Assembly: GCF_016765585.1 (NCBI RefSeq)
Contig: NZ_JAESWC010000009.1
Location: 62,001 to 126,000 of the forward strand
Direction of reading: 5' to 3'
DNA: 64,000 nt
Source of the DNA: Clostridium rhizosphaerae
GTDB lineage: Bacteria; Bacillota; Clostridia; Clostridiales; Clostridiaceae
Shown here: positions 34,835 to 43,238 of the stretch, one piece after another
Numbering within the stretch: position 1 is the stretch's first letter
Layout of the letters: each line of letters opens with the position of its first letter
The notes under the pieces: generated by a model
What the model was told of the DNA's origin: nothing
Database searches by the model: none
The model's input: only the letters and a program-made list of their open reading frames with translations
Translations under genes and position numbers: made by a program

Positions 34835-35356
34835 ATGGTTTTATTAGTCATTGATACACAAAAATTAATAACAAATGAAAAGTTATATAATTTTCATTTG
34901 TTTGTATCTAATGTAGAAAAACTAATTTATACAGCGAGAAAAAATAATATTGAAGTAATATATGTACGGCATGATGATGGCACTGAAAGTGAATTAACAA
35001 AAGGAACTAATGGTTTTGAAATATATGAAAAATTTAAGCCATATAATGAAGATAAAATATTTGATAAACTAGTAAATAGTGCATTTAAAGAAACTGGATT
35101 AGTAGAATATTTAGTAAGCAAAGGAGAAAAGGATATAATAGTTGCAGGCCTTCAAACAGATTATTGTATTGATGCTACTATAAAATGTGGATTTGAGCAT
35201 GGATTCAATATGATAGTTCCGGCTTATGCAAATACAACTGTTGATAATAAATTTATGTCGGCAGAGCAGACATATAAATACTATAATGAATTTATATGGA
35301 ATGGAAGGTATGCAGAATGTATTCCCATGGATGAAACACTCATAAGGATGAGTTAG
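34835..35356 (+). CDS. Isochorismatase-family cysteine hydrolase
   Basis: A 173-residue cysteine hydrolase of the isochorismatase/nicotinamidase-like family. The Asp of VLLVIDTQKL (residue 7), a central Lys near 79-80 and Cys in AGLQTDYCID near 112 make the usual triad. The substrate cannot be told. AAGGAGAA precedes the ATG. It is followed by a terminator and stands alone. Confidence 0.88.
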   Translation: MVLLVIDTQKLITNEKLYNFHLFVSNVEKLIYTARKNNIEVIYVRHDDGTESELTKGTNGFEIYEKFKPYNEDKIFDKLVNSAFKETGLVEYLVSKGEKDIIVAGLQTDYCIDATIKCGFEHGFNMIVPAYANTTVDNKFMSAEQTYKYYNEFIWNGRYAECIPMDETLIRMS

Positions 35357-35418
35357 ATAAATTCTAATTTGTGGAATTAAGCTAATACAGCTTTCGATAA
35401 AGTTAAGTCATATTCTTC

Positions 35419-35442
35419 AGGAGTATGGCTCCTTTCTTTTTT
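35419..35442 (+). terminator. Terminator after the isochorismatase-like gene
   Basis: AGGAG/CTCCT hairpin (35419-35433) within a larger imperfect stem, followed by TTCTTTTTT. Confidence 0.55.
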
Positions 35443-35452
35443 GCTCTTATGC

Positions 35453-35487
35453 AAGCGTTTGACATATATTTGGACAACACTTATACT
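35453..35487 (+). promoter_or_regulatory. Sigma-A promoter with an overlapping cre-like sequence before malL
   Basis: TTGACA (35459-35464), 17 bases, TATACT (35482-35487). TGCAAGCGTTTGACA overlaps the -35; it resembles a CcpA cre site with one extra base. Carbon catabolite control is therefore possible but unproven. Confidence 0.5.
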
Positions 35488-35575
35488 TTAATATGAATAA
35501 TTAGTGAGATAATATTATATATAGATAAAGCGTAGATTTTTGAGCAAAAATAACTTTTGTTTGGAGAGTGAAAAA

Positions 35576-37252
35576 ATGACTAAAAAGTGGTGGCATGATT
35601 CTATAGTTTATCAAATTTATCCTAAAAGCTTTCAGGATACGAATGGTGATGGGGTTGGCGACGTTAATGGGATTATAGATCATTTGGATTACTTAAAGGA
35701 GCTTGGAGTTAATGTCATATGGATTTGTCCAATATTTAAGTCGCCGATGGTTGACCACGGCTATGATATCTCTGACTACTATGAAATAGATCCTTCTTTT
35801 GGAACCATGAAGGATATGGATGAATTAATAGAGGAAGCTAAAAAAAGAGATATTAAGATATTAATGGATTTGGTAATTAATCATAGTTCAGATAAACATA
35901 TTTGGTTTCAAAAAGCAATGGAGGATTTAAACAGCAAGTACGCTGATTACTACATAATAAAAGAAGGAAAAGATGGAAATCCCCCGAACAATTGGCGTTC
36001 AATTTTTGGCGGCAGTGCTTGGGAAAGAATTGGAGATACAAATAAATATTATCTTCATTTATTTACAAAAGGACAGCCTGATCTAAACTGGGAAAATGAA
36101 GAGCTTAGAAATGAGCTTTATAAAATGGTTAACTACTGGCTTGAAAAGGGCTTAGGAGGCTTTAGAGTAGATGCTATAAGTCACATAAAAAAGAATTTTG
36201 ATTATGTTAATCTGCCTGCTGATGGCCCTGATGGTTTGGTTGGTGCTTGGGAGTATTATCAAAATGCTGATGGAATTGGCGAGTTTTTAAATGAACTAAA
36301 GGAAAAGACCTTTAAAATTTATGACAGCATGACTGTAGCAGAGGCAGATAAGCTTGAGGGAGAAAAATTAAGAAGATTTATTGGTGAAGACGGATACTTC
36401 TCAACAGTTTTTGATTTTTCACATGCTCCTTATAGAATAAGAGAGGAAAAGTGGAAAGACAATTATATAGCAATGGTAGATGAAATAAGAGATAGGATAT
36501 TTGAAAAACAGTTATCATCAATTGACTGCGGATTTTTATCCAACTTTATTGAAAATCATGATATGCCAAGAAGTGCAGACAGGCTTATACCTCAAGAGGA
36601 TATTAGTTTCTACAGTGAAACAATGCTTGCAACCATGTACTTCTTCTTAAGGGGAATTCCTTTTATATATCAAGGTCAGGAAATTGGAATGAGAGATTTT
36701 CCTAAGAAGTCTATAAAGGAATTTCTAGATGTGCCAACCTATCAAATCTATGACAGAATGCTTAAAGAGGGTTTAACTAAAGAAGAAGCATTAAACAAAA
36801 TAAATATAGAATCCAGAGAGCACAGCAGAACTCCTTTCCAGTGGAGCACTCAAAAGAATGCAGGCTTTACAGCCGGCACTCCATGGTTTGATATAAATCC
36901 TAATTATAAAGAAATCAACGTGGAAAGCCAGAGAGAAGATGATGCTTCTTTACTAAGCTATTATAAGAAATTAACTTTGCTTCGAAGTCATGAAGAATAT
37001 AAAGAAGTGTTTGTTTACGGAGATTTTGTTCCTTTTTATAAGGATAAGGATGGGATAGTAGCTTATGAGAGAAAAGATGAAAATAAGAGAGTTATAGTTA
37101 TAAATAACTGGACTAATAAAGAAAATATTTTAGAGTTTAATGATGGCTTAAAGAAAATACTTTTAAATAATTATAACAAGATTTTTATAGATAATGCTTC
37201 AATAAAATTAATGCCTTACCAATCTGTTGTATTAGAAATTGGAGTTAAATAA
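35576..37252 (+). CDS. malL: GH13 alpha-glucosidase (oligo-1,6-glucosidase type)
   Basis: A 558-residue cytoplasmic glycoside hydrolase family 13 enzyme of the oligo-1,6-glucosidase/trehalose-6-phosphate hydrolase group. It opens WWHDSIVYQIYPKSFQD. Catalytic residues are Asp in GFRVDAISH near 200, Glu in VAEADK near 256 and Asp in ENHDMPR near 328. Trehalose-6-phosphate hydrolase cannot be excluded. GGAGAG selects ATG 35576 over an upstream TTG. There are no sugar transporter genes next to it. A consensus promoter with a cre-like overlap lies upstream. Confidence 0.93.
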   Translation: MTKKWWHDSIVYQIYPKSFQDTNGDGVGDVNGIIDHLDYLKELGVNVIWICPIFKSPMVDHGYDISDYYEIDPSFGTMKDMDELIEEAKKRDIKILMDLVINHSSDKHIWFQKAMEDLNSKYADYYIIKEGKDGNPPNNWRSIFGGSAWERIGDTNKYYLHLFTKGQPDLNWENEELRNELYKMVNYWLEKGLGGFRVDAISHIKKNFDYVNLPADGPDGLVGAWEYYQNADGIGEFLNELKEKTFKIYDSMTVAEADKLEGEKLRRFIGEDGYFSTVFDFSHAPYRIREEKWKDNYIAMVDEIRDRIFEKQLSSIDCGFLSNFIENHDMPRSADRLIPQEDISFYSETMLATMYFFLRGIPFIYQGQEIGMRDFPKKSIKEFLDVPTYQIYDRMLKEGLTKEEALNKINIESREHSRTPFQWSTQKNAGFTAGTPWFDINPNYKEINVESQREDDASLLSYYKKLTLLRSHEEYKEVFVYGDFVPFYKDKDGIVAYERKDENKRVIVINNWTNKENILEFNDGLKKILLNNYNKIFIDNASIKLMPYQSVVLEIGVK

Positions 37253-37273
37253 ATCTATAGTGAAGAATTATAA

Positions 37274-37304
37274 AGGCAGTCTTACAGTGTAAGGCTGTCT
37301 TTTG
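37274..37304 (+). terminator. Terminator after malL
   Basis: AGGCAGTCTTACA and TGTAAGGCTGTCT pair with two G-T wobbles (37274-37300), followed by TTTT. Confidence 0.8.
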
Positions 37305-37338
37305 TAATTAAAAATATTACAGTTCCATATGTAAAAAA

Positions 37339-37367
37339 TTGAGATTAATTCTATGATTATGTATAAT
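37339..37367 (+). promoter_or_regulatory. Sigma-A promoter before repeat copy D
   Basis: TTGAGA (37339-37344), 17 bases, TATAAT (37362-37367). The transcript would start near 37374 and carry repeat copy D in its leader. Confidence 0.6.
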
Positions 37368-37413
37368 TAAATAAATGTATAATTATATGAAGTAACGTGC
37401 CATTAACATATTC

Positions 37414-37502
37414 GGAGGTTGAAGTCCTAAATGGGATTTTATGAGTAATTTTCGAGCGGAGCGAGAGTTTTAAATTACTCAGTGCTTCCGACCAAAAGGA
37501 GG
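37414..37502 (+). repeat. 84-bp SD-hairpin repeat (copy D)
   Basis: GGAGG at 37414 and again at 37498, period 84. Stem 2 is GAGTAATTT (37443-37451) with AAATTACTC (37472-37480), a different sequence from copies A and B but fully paired. Stem 1 is degraded on its right arm (GGGATTTTA). The final GGAGG is 5 bases before the ATG of the GNAT gene. Confidence 0.8.
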
Positions 37503-37507
37503 AAATA

Positions 37508-38056
37508 ATGATTATTGAAAACAAGAAAATAGAAGACAAAAATTTAACTTGGATACTGCGCTGCCCAACTAAATTTGACGCAGAGGAATTATCTAAGTTA
37601 AGAGTGAAAATTGATGGAGAAACAGAAAACTTAGATAGAGAGCCCGGCGAAAACTTATTAACTCAAGAAGATTTTGAAAAGATTATTTTAGAAGATGCTG
37701 AAGCAGAAAGATCTGTATTTTTACTTGCAGAAGCTGAGGGCAAGATTGTTGGATTTACGCGGTTGGCAGGTAATAATTTAAAGAGATTTAGACACAAATC
37801 GGAATTTGGAATATGCATATTAAAGGAGTACTGGGGATATGGAATCGGAAGAGTGCTTCTTGAGAATGTTTTAATGTGTGCGGATTCTTCAGGGATTGAA
37901 AAAATCTCACTAACTGTAGTTGAGACAAATACAAAAGCAATTCAGCTATATAAAAAATATGGTTTTGCAGAAGAAGGCTTGCTGATAAAGGATCGTATTC
38001 ATAAGGATGGAAATTATTATAATACAGTTATCATGGGGAGAATTTCAGGTAAGTAA
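37508..38056 (+). CDS. GNAT-family N-acetyltransferase
   Basis: A 182-residue acetyltransferase. The acetyl-CoA loop is EYWGYGIGRVLL near 117-128, followed by the typical AIQLYKKYGFAEEGLL. The N-terminal region RCPTKFDAEELSKLR resembles the YhhY/ribosomal-protein acetyltransferase group. Substrate unknown. Its ribosome site is the last five bases of repeat copy D. Confidence 0.88.
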   Translation: MIIENKKIEDKNLTWILRCPTKFDAEELSKLRVKIDGETENLDREPGENLLTQEDFEKIILEDAEAERSVFLLAEAEGKIVGFTRLAGNNLKRFRHKSEFGICILKEYWGYGIGRVLLENVLMCADSSGIEKISLTVVETNTKAIQLYKKYGFAEEGLLIKDRIHKDGNYYNTVIMGRISGK

Positions 38057-38113
38057 AATAATTTTAGCAGTCAGCTAAATAGTTATATGACTGCAGTTAA
38101 AAGGGGGATTACA

Positions 38114-38635
38114 ATGTTATCTAAAAAGAAGCCATTCATGATTATGGGAGCAGTCTTAATAGCAGCTATATTACTTTCTATATTTGGTACACCAAAGTAT
38201 CAGTCTATGAAGATAAATAATATAAGTTCAAAATCCTTGCAAAGTAAGTTAAAAGAAGCTGTTAGCACAAATTCAGAAGTAGATATAAATAAGCTGACAG
38301 ATTTTAAATGGGATGAATGCTATGTGTTTACACCTTACTACCCATCGAAGCAAGTCTATGAAAAGACAGGAGTTGAATGGACATCCTATGAAACTTTCAT
38401 CGGGTTTCTTATGTTTCATAGTACTGAAAACGAAACTGTCAATGACGATCAGTACTTAATGGTATTTAAAAAAGATAACAAGGTTGTTCTAGCTGATAAA
38501 TACAGCCTAAACCAGATGCCCGCTATTTTTAAACTTGAGAACTTCAAATTTACGAGTAGCAATGCAAAATTTACAGTAACTACTTCAAAGCAGTATGATG
38601 GAGGAAAAGTTAAGGAGTTAGTATTAAAGGAATAG
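38114..38635 (+). CDS. Hypothetical membrane-anchored protein
   Basis: A 173-residue protein with a single N-terminal membrane helix (about 6-24) and an extracellular domain of about 140 residues containing KWDECYVFTPYYPSKQVYE. I recognise no family. AAAAGGGGGA selects ATG 38114 over an in-frame ATG nine codons earlier. It lies 57 bases after the GNAT gene and is probably in the same transcript. Confidence 0.6.
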   Translation: MLSKKKPFMIMGAVLIAAILLSIFGTPKYQSMKINNISSKSLQSKLKEAVSTNSEVDINKLTDFKWDECYVFTPYYPSKQVYEKTGVEWTSYETFIGFLMFHSTENETVNDDQYLMVFKKDNKVVLADKYSLNQMPAIFKLENFKFTSSNAKFTVTTSKQYDGGKVKELVLKE

Positions 38636-38686
38636 TAGCGTTTACTTAGATTAATAAATGCTATTTTTAAAATAAGGAGTACTAAA

Positions 38687-39079
38687 ATGAATATAGTATA
38701 CAGAAAAACTAAGGAGTTTGATCTTGAGAGTTTAAAGGAGCTGTATTTATCTGTGGGCTGGAAGTTAGGTAATAATCCTCATAAATTGCAAATATCGATG
38801 AAAAGTTCACATAACGTTTTTTCCGCATGGGATGGTAATAAGTTAGTGGGGATTATAAATTGTCTATCAGATGGAATCGCTACAGTCTATTTTAATAATT
38901 TGCTTGTAAATCCAGAATATCAAGGTAAAGGCATAGGCTCAACACTTATAAATATGACGCTTGAAGAATATAAGGAGTATAATAAAAAAATTCTAATTGC
39001 AGAAAAGGGTAAGATTGCATTTTATGAAGCTTTAGGTTTTAAGACAGGATATGATGTAGTGCCGATGAGTTATATGTAG
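38687..39079 (+). CDS. GNAT-family N-acetyltransferase
   Basis: A compact 130-residue GNAT domain. LVNPEYQGKGIGSTLI near 78-93 is the acetyl-CoA loop and FYEALGFKTGYDVVPM closes the fold. It resembles small aminoglycoside- or YitI-like acetyltransferases; substrate unknown. An AAGGAG site lies 9 bases before the ATG. Confidence 0.87.
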   Translation: MNIVYRKTKEFDLESLKELYLSVGWKLGNNPHKLQISMKSSHNVFSAWDGNKLVGIINCLSDGIATVYFNNLLVNPEYQGKGIGSTLINMTLEEYKEYNKKILIAEKGKIAFYEALGFKTGYDVVPMSYM

Positions 39080-39118
39080 ATCAATTTATATTATTTTTTA
39101 TAAGTAGGGGGAAAAAAC

Positions 39119-39928
39119 ATGAATTATAATACCGAAAAAATATTGGGGCTTTTAATAGATGGAGTTTCTGAGATTAAAGAAGTAGAGTCAATAGGAATAA
39201 GCGGAAGTAAAATTGAGATTCCCAAAGCAGGTGAAGGAGATATTGATGTTTTCATTTATTGCGATGAGATACCTAAGCTTGAGAAGAGAAAAGCTGCAGT
39301 AGATAAATTAGGGAACTTGCTGCAAGAAAGAAAATTTAATGTCTTTGAAGGTGGTCATTGGGGAACTGGAGATTTTGTACTCATAAATGGAATTGAAACC
39401 TGGCTTATGTATTTTACAATAGATGAAACCATACAGAATACTAATTTAATACTAAGTGGAGAATATCTAGATAAATTGGACAACTATTACTATCCAATAG
39501 GACGCTGCGCTATGCTGAAAAATATAACTATATTATATGATAGAAATAAATTTTTAGCTTCATTGAAAGAAAAGTTATTTGATTATCCAGAGGAGTTAGC
39601 ACAAAAATTAGTACAGTATCATTTGGAAGAGTTAAGCGATGTTGAAGATTTAGAGCGTGCAGTGGCAAGAAAAGATGTATTGTTTTATCACTTTGCTTTG
39701 GAATTGGCAATAGATCATTTTCTTCAAGCTTTGTTTGCTATGAACAAAATATATTTTCCAAGCAGAAAAAGAACTATTAGCTTTATAAAGAATTTCAGAG
39801 TTAAACCTGAAGACTGTGAGGATAAATTATTAGAAGTTGTAAGATTAGGTGCATGTGCGGACAATATTAATAAGTCTTATGAATTGTGGGCAATATTAAT
39901 TAATGAAATAGTAACTTTAAAATATTAA
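39119..39928 (+). CDS. Nucleotidyltransferase-fold protein (DUF4037-like)
   Basis: A 269-residue protein. The N-terminal nucleotidyltransferase core has IGISGSKIE near 25-33 and the metal motif GDIDVFIY with Asp41 and Asp43. A helical C-terminal domain (about 165-269) has ALELAIDHFLQALFAMNKIYF. These features fit small-molecule nucleotidyltransferases such as aminoglycoside- or lincosamide-modifying relatives, but no substrate can be assigned. GGGGG precedes the ATG; a terminator follows. Confidence 0.78.
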   Translation: MNYNTEKILGLLIDGVSEIKEVESIGISGSKIEIPKAGEGDIDVFIYCDEIPKLEKRKAAVDKLGNLLQERKFNVFEGGHWGTGDFVLINGIETWLMYFTIDETIQNTNLILSGEYLDKLDNYYYPIGRCAMLKNITILYDRNKFLASLKEKLFDYPEELAQKLVQYHLEELSDVEDLERAVARKDVLFYHFALELAIDHFLQALFAMNKIYFPSRKRTISFIKNFRVKPEDCEDKLLEVVRLGACADNINKSYELWAILINEIVTLKY

Positions 39929-39929
39929 A

Positions 39930-39960
39930 AATGGGATGTTTTGCGACATCCCATTTTTAT
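39930..39960. terminator. Bidirectional terminator
   Basis: ATGGGATGT (39931-39939) and ACATCCCAT (39946-39954), loop TTTGCG, with A-run and T-run flanks. It serves the 39119 gene and the convergent queuosine operon. Confidence 0.85.
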
Positions 39961-39972
39961 ATTAAAGCAGCA

Positions 39973-40662
39973 CTAGTCCCCAACTCCAAAATCTGTGTTG
40001 TTAAACAAAATTTCAATATTAGGGTTTTCCTCTAGATAAGAATATTTTTGCTTAAACCATTCTATAAGTTCTTCGTCTCTTTCAAGTTTTGTACTATTTT
40101 CTGTAAACACATTTATGGTTGCATGTCTGAAGTGGTTTAAAACAATTTCTATATCTTTATCTATCATTTCTTTAGTTTGGCCCTTTATACCAACCATAAG
40201 GCAGGTTGATTCAAAATATTCCTTTACTTCTTCAGGTGTAGTAAACCGTGCATTCTTGTTTAAGATTATATTTCTAAAATTATAATCAAAAGTTTCTACT
40301 CCTATTTTAAATATTATTGGTATACCAAAGAAATCTCTCATATCCTTAAGCCTTTTTCTATAGCACCAGTGACTTTCAAGAAACAGCTTTTCTATATTTT
40401 TTTCTTTTATTATTTCTCTTATCTTTTCAAGAGTCTTTAAAGGAAGCTCAAAGCAACTGCCAGAGTTTATAACTTCTAAAACTTTATACTTTCCTGTTAT
40501 TTTTTCAAGCACCTTAAAATTAAGCTCATTTATTTCTTCCTCTGAACTTGAGTTATCCAAGATATAATCACAAAAGCTGCATTTTCCCCAAATACAGGGA
40601 AAGCTTTTTAGAAGAACTATCTCTCTTTTATTTTTGTTTTCTATCACGCTATATCTGTCCAT
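39973..40662 (-). CDS. queL: Radical SAM protein, QueL-like (queuine lyase type)
   Basis: A 229-residue radical SAM enzyme. Cluster cysteines are C23, C28 and C31 in FPCIWGKCSFCDY, a CX4CX2C spacing rather than the usual CX3CX2C. In Clostridioides difficile the enzyme QueL, encoded with QueK and a transporter, turns queuine into preQ1 for tRNA modification. The same three-gene set and a preQ1 riboswitch here support that role. It is the last gene of the operon, beginning 1 base after the transporter stop. Confidence 0.8.
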   Translation of the reverse strand: MDRYSVIENKNKREIVLLKSFPCIWGKCSFCDYILDNSSSEEEINELNFKVLEKITGKYKVLEVINSGSCFELPLKTLEKIREIIKEKNIEKLFLESHWCYRKRLKDMRDFFGIPIIFKIGVETFDYNFRNIILNKNARFTTPEEVKEYFESTCLMVGIKGQTKEMIDKDIEIVLNHFRHATINVFTENSTKLERDEELIEWFKQKYSYLEENPNIEILFNNTDFGVGD

Positions 40663-40663
40663 A

Positions 40664-41221
40664 TTAACCTCGTACCAGCTTTTGCTTTATTGCACTTGGT
40701 ATGGCAAGCGTGGCAGAAATAACTATAGCTGATGCTGTAAATTTATCCAGATAGTCTGTTAGAAATTGAACTATGAATACACTTACTACTTTATTTACTC
40801 CAAGGTTTGATAAAAAGGCAACTATATAGGAGGAACCTGAAGAAGTAACTCCTCCAAAAACATATGCAGCTATTACAGCTCCGGCTGTGGAAGAAAATAG
40901 CGTAACTATAAATACACCTAAAGGCATTTTAAGGCCCTTCATCAAGCCTTTTTTGAACATTATTCCGCTTAAAAGGCCGATTAAAATTTGAACAGGTGCA
41001 AAGTAAAGAGAATATATATCAAAGGTTATCCCGCTGACTATGCTCCCTAAAAGTCCTGTTACTACTCCATAAATTGGTCCTAGAATAGCTGCGGACATTA
41101 TTGTTCCGATAGAATCCAAATATATTGGTAATTTTAAATTCAGAGCTATAAAAGATCCTACTATATTTAAAGCAATTGCAAAACCTACTATTGTTAATTT
41201 TAATGGTGATACTTTTTTCAT
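40664..41221 (-). CDS. qrtT: ECF transporter S component, queuosine/queuine type (QrtT-like)
   Basis: A 185-residue substrate-binding membrane subunit of the ECF importer group with five or six helices, including YLDSIGTIMSAAILGPIYG near 34-52, a segment typical of this S-component family. It would use shared EcfAAT units encoded elsewhere. Its position between QueK- and QueL-like genes and below a preQ1 riboswitch indicates uptake of queuosine or queuine. Intergenic gaps on both sides are 1 base. Confidence 0.82.
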   Translation of the reverse strand: MKKVSPLKLTIVGFAIALNIVGSFIALNLKLPIYLDSIGTIMSAAILGPIYGVVTGLLGSIVSGITFDIYSLYFAPVQILIGLLSGIMFKKGLMKGLKMPLGVFIVTLFSSTAGAVIAAYVFGGVTSSGSSYIVAFLSNLGVNKVVSVFIVQFLTDYLDKFTASAIVISATLAIPSAIKQKLVRG

Positions 41222-41222
41222 T

Positions 41223-42194
41223 TTACATAACCCCCTGTGTATTTTGAATTAAATTAATTTTTTCAGGAAACAATCTTTCTAAAAACATAAGCATAAACCT
41301 TTTAAAATCTACCTCTGTTAATATAAAAGCATTATCCTCTCTTTTATAGAAGTTTTCTGCATCTACTATGGATTGTCCCATTGCAATACCTTCATGGACA
41401 ATTTCAACGCTGGAAGAAAATCCTCTGCAGATTGATCTGTCTATAAAATAAGCTACTGCCAAGGGATCGTTTATAACGCAGCCTATTATGCCTTCCTGCT
41501 TCCAATGAAAATCCACATAAAACCTGGTTATGTCCTTTATATACTTTCCTAGTTCTCCGCCAATTTTTTCGATAAATTCGATAGTATTTGGAGTTAATAC
41601 TATTTTTCTTGTAACATCCAAGCCTACCATGTGTATTTTCTTCCCTAAGTTTTTATACACATAATCTGCAGCTTGCGGATCTACCCAATAGTTAAACTCT
41701 GCTACCGGAGAACAATTTCCATGAATTCTGAAAGCTCCTCCCATTGATATAAATTCATCAAGGTTCTGGAAAGCTTCCTTGTCCTTCATAAGTGCTTTTG
41801 CAATATTTGTTAAAGGACCTAGAGCAATTATAGATACATTATTCTCTTTTGCTAAAGTTTCAATAATATAATGTGCTGCTCCGTTTTTAACAATACCGCC
41901 ATTTATTTCTTCAAAGAAACACTCGCCAACACCATCTTCACCATGGGTGTCTTGAGCTGTCACAAGCTCTCTTTTTAGAGGAGTTTCTTCTCCAAGATAA
42001 ACTGGAACATGAAGACTTTTGCATAATTCTAAAGCCTTCAATGCATTCTGTACCCCTTGTTTTGCGGGAACATTTCCGCAAACTATAGTAATTCCTAGCA
42101 CCTCAAGCTCTTTAGACTTTAAAGCTAAAAGCAGTGCAAGGGAATCATCAATACCGGGATCGCAATCGATGATTACTTTTCTTCTTTCTTTCAT
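41223..42194 (-). CDS. queK: Nucleoside hydrolase, QueK-like (queuosine hydrolase type)
   Basis: A 323-residue inosine-uridine nucleoside hydrolase family enzyme. The calcium-binding motif DCDPGIDD (10-17) is intact, and SMGGAFRIHGNCSPVAEFNYW near 168-188 is the family's second signature. Gene context suggests queuosine as the substrate, releasing queuine for QueL. AAGGAGAAGG selects ATG 42194 over an upstream in-frame ATG at 42251 that lies in the terminator tail of the riboswitch. Confidence 0.85.
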   Translation of the reverse strand: MKERRKVIIDCDPGIDDSLALLLALKSKELEVLGITIVCGNVPAKQGVQNALKALELCKSLHVPVYLGEETPLKRELVTAQDTHGEDGVGECFFEEINGGIVKNGAAHYIIETLAKENNVSIIALGPLTNIAKALMKDKEAFQNLDEFISMGGAFRIHGNCSPVAEFNYWVDPQAADYVYKNLGKKIHMVGLDVTRKIVLTPNTIEFIEKIGGELGKYIKDITRFYVDFHWKQEGIIGCVINDPLAVAYFIDRSICRGFSSSVEIVHEGIAMGQSIVDAENFYKREDNAFILTEVDFKRFMLMFLERLFPEKINLIQNTQGVM

Positions 42195-42248
42195 TTTCCT
42201 TCTCCTTTTCTCATTTTTGAGAACGGATTGTACAGCTTCTTTATAAAA

Positions 42249-42281
42249 CAAAAAAAGCTGTACCTAAGGATAGATACAGCT
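42249..42281 (-). terminator. Regulatory terminator of the preQ1 leader
   Basis: On the minus strand AGCTGTA (42281-42275) pairs with TACAGCT (42262-42256), then T7. Its loop holds ATCCTTAG, complementary to CTAAGGAT of the aptamer tail, so ligand binding would free the terminator. Confidence 0.85.
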
Positions 42282-42300
42282 GTACTGTAAAAATATAAAT

Positions 42301-42356
42301 CCTTAGTTTTTTATACTGGGAGTTCTCGAACCAGTCCTGCTAAAGTACTTCAGCAG
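42301..42356 (-). promoter_or_regulatory. preQ1-I riboswitch aptamer with an extra upstream hairpin
   Basis: The minus-strand sequence ACTGGTTCGAGAACTCCCAG (42335-42316) followed by the A-rich tail TATAAAAAACTAAGG (42315-42301) matches the preQ1 class I pattern closely (GGTTC, CCC, AAAAAACTAA). A second stem-loop, CTGCTGAAG/CTTTAGCAG (42356-42337), abuts the aptamer on its 5' side. Confidence 0.92.
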
Positions 42357-42387
42357 ATTTATGGATTTTTATGAATTTCGCTTTCAC

Positions 42388-42393
42388 ATTATA
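42388..42393 (-). promoter_or_regulatory. -10 element of the queuosine operon promoter
   Basis: TGC-TATAAT on the minus strand, an extended -10, with only a weak -35 (TTTAAT, 17 bases upstream). Transcription would start near 42381, just ahead of the riboswitch. Confidence 0.5.
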
Positions 42394-42461
42394 GCATATT
42401 ATTTAAATTCATTAAATAGCATGGCTATAATTTCAATTTTCAGAAATGTGGATGTAAATAT

Positions 42462-42490
42462 TTGAGAATATTGAAATAAATTAGTATAAT
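42462..42490 (+). promoter_or_regulatory. Sigma-A promoter for the gene at 42545
   Basis: TTGAGA (42462-42467), 17 bases, TATAAT (42485-42490). The start codon lies 54 bases downstream. Confidence 0.6.
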
Positions 42491-42544
42491 TAGTATATAA
42501 ACTTTTGAGTAGTAATCTTTGTCTAATTAATATGGGGTGAGAAG

Positions 42545-43207
42545 ATGAAAAAGATAATAATCATAATAGTTGCTTTACTAGGGATATTGGGTGTAGCGTC
42601 ATCGATAAGAACAACTGGTTTTATAGATAAGGTACCTTCTAGTACCGGCTTACAAACTAAAGCTAATGAAGGAAAGAAGGTTTCAGAGGTAAAAACTACA
42701 TGGAAAGGCTTTATAGATTCATATTTAAAGGAGCATCCTGATATAAAGTTCTTTAACCCCAGAGAGGATATTAAGGAAGACTTAAAGGTTAGAGTCGTAA
42801 AGACAGAATATCGCAATGGATATGATGAGAAGGCCGGGCACTATAGTTATGCACTTATAACAAATGTATATGATGAAAAGACAGGAGAACTGCTTACATC
42901 TTCTGGAGAGTACAAGAAGGATGATGCAAAGAATCAAAAAACAGAAGCTGATATAAGACAAATTGCCTATCAGTCTTTAAGTGAAGAAAGCAAAAAAACA
43001 ATTATAAACTGGAAGACTGCTAAAGTTGAGGAATATAAAGCTGCAGATGAACATGAAGTAGCGAGTAAGAAAGGGAAAGCAGATATAAAAGATAAGGATA
43101 CTTACAAGGTTACATTTAGTACTACAGATGATGCTATTTTAGGCACTATAAATGTCTATTTAGATAAGAATTCTTATGAGGTTATAGGGGTTGATTTTAG
43201 GAACTGA
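42545..43207 (+). CDS. Hypothetical exported protein
   Basis: A 220-residue protein with an N-terminal signal or anchor (about 1-20) and a charged, Lys/Glu-rich exterior. The final segment TINVYLDKNSYEVIGVDFRN resembles PepSY-like strand endings, but that is weak. Function unknown. GGGGTGAG precedes the ATG, and a good promoter lies at 42462. The next secreted gene follows after 31 bases. Confidence 0.65.
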   Translation: MKKIIIIIVALLGILGVASSIRTTGFIDKVPSSTGLQTKANEGKKVSEVKTTWKGFIDSYLKEHPDIKFFNPREDIKEDLKVRVVKTEYRNGYDEKAGHYSYALITNVYDEKTGELLTSSGEYKKDDAKNQKTEADIRQIAYQSLSEESKKTIINWKTAKVEEYKAADEHEVASKKGKADIKDKDTYKVTFSTTDDAILGTINVYLDKNSYEVIGVDFRN

Positions 43208-43238
43208 GCAAAAGTTATATTTATAGGGAGCAGTGTTT

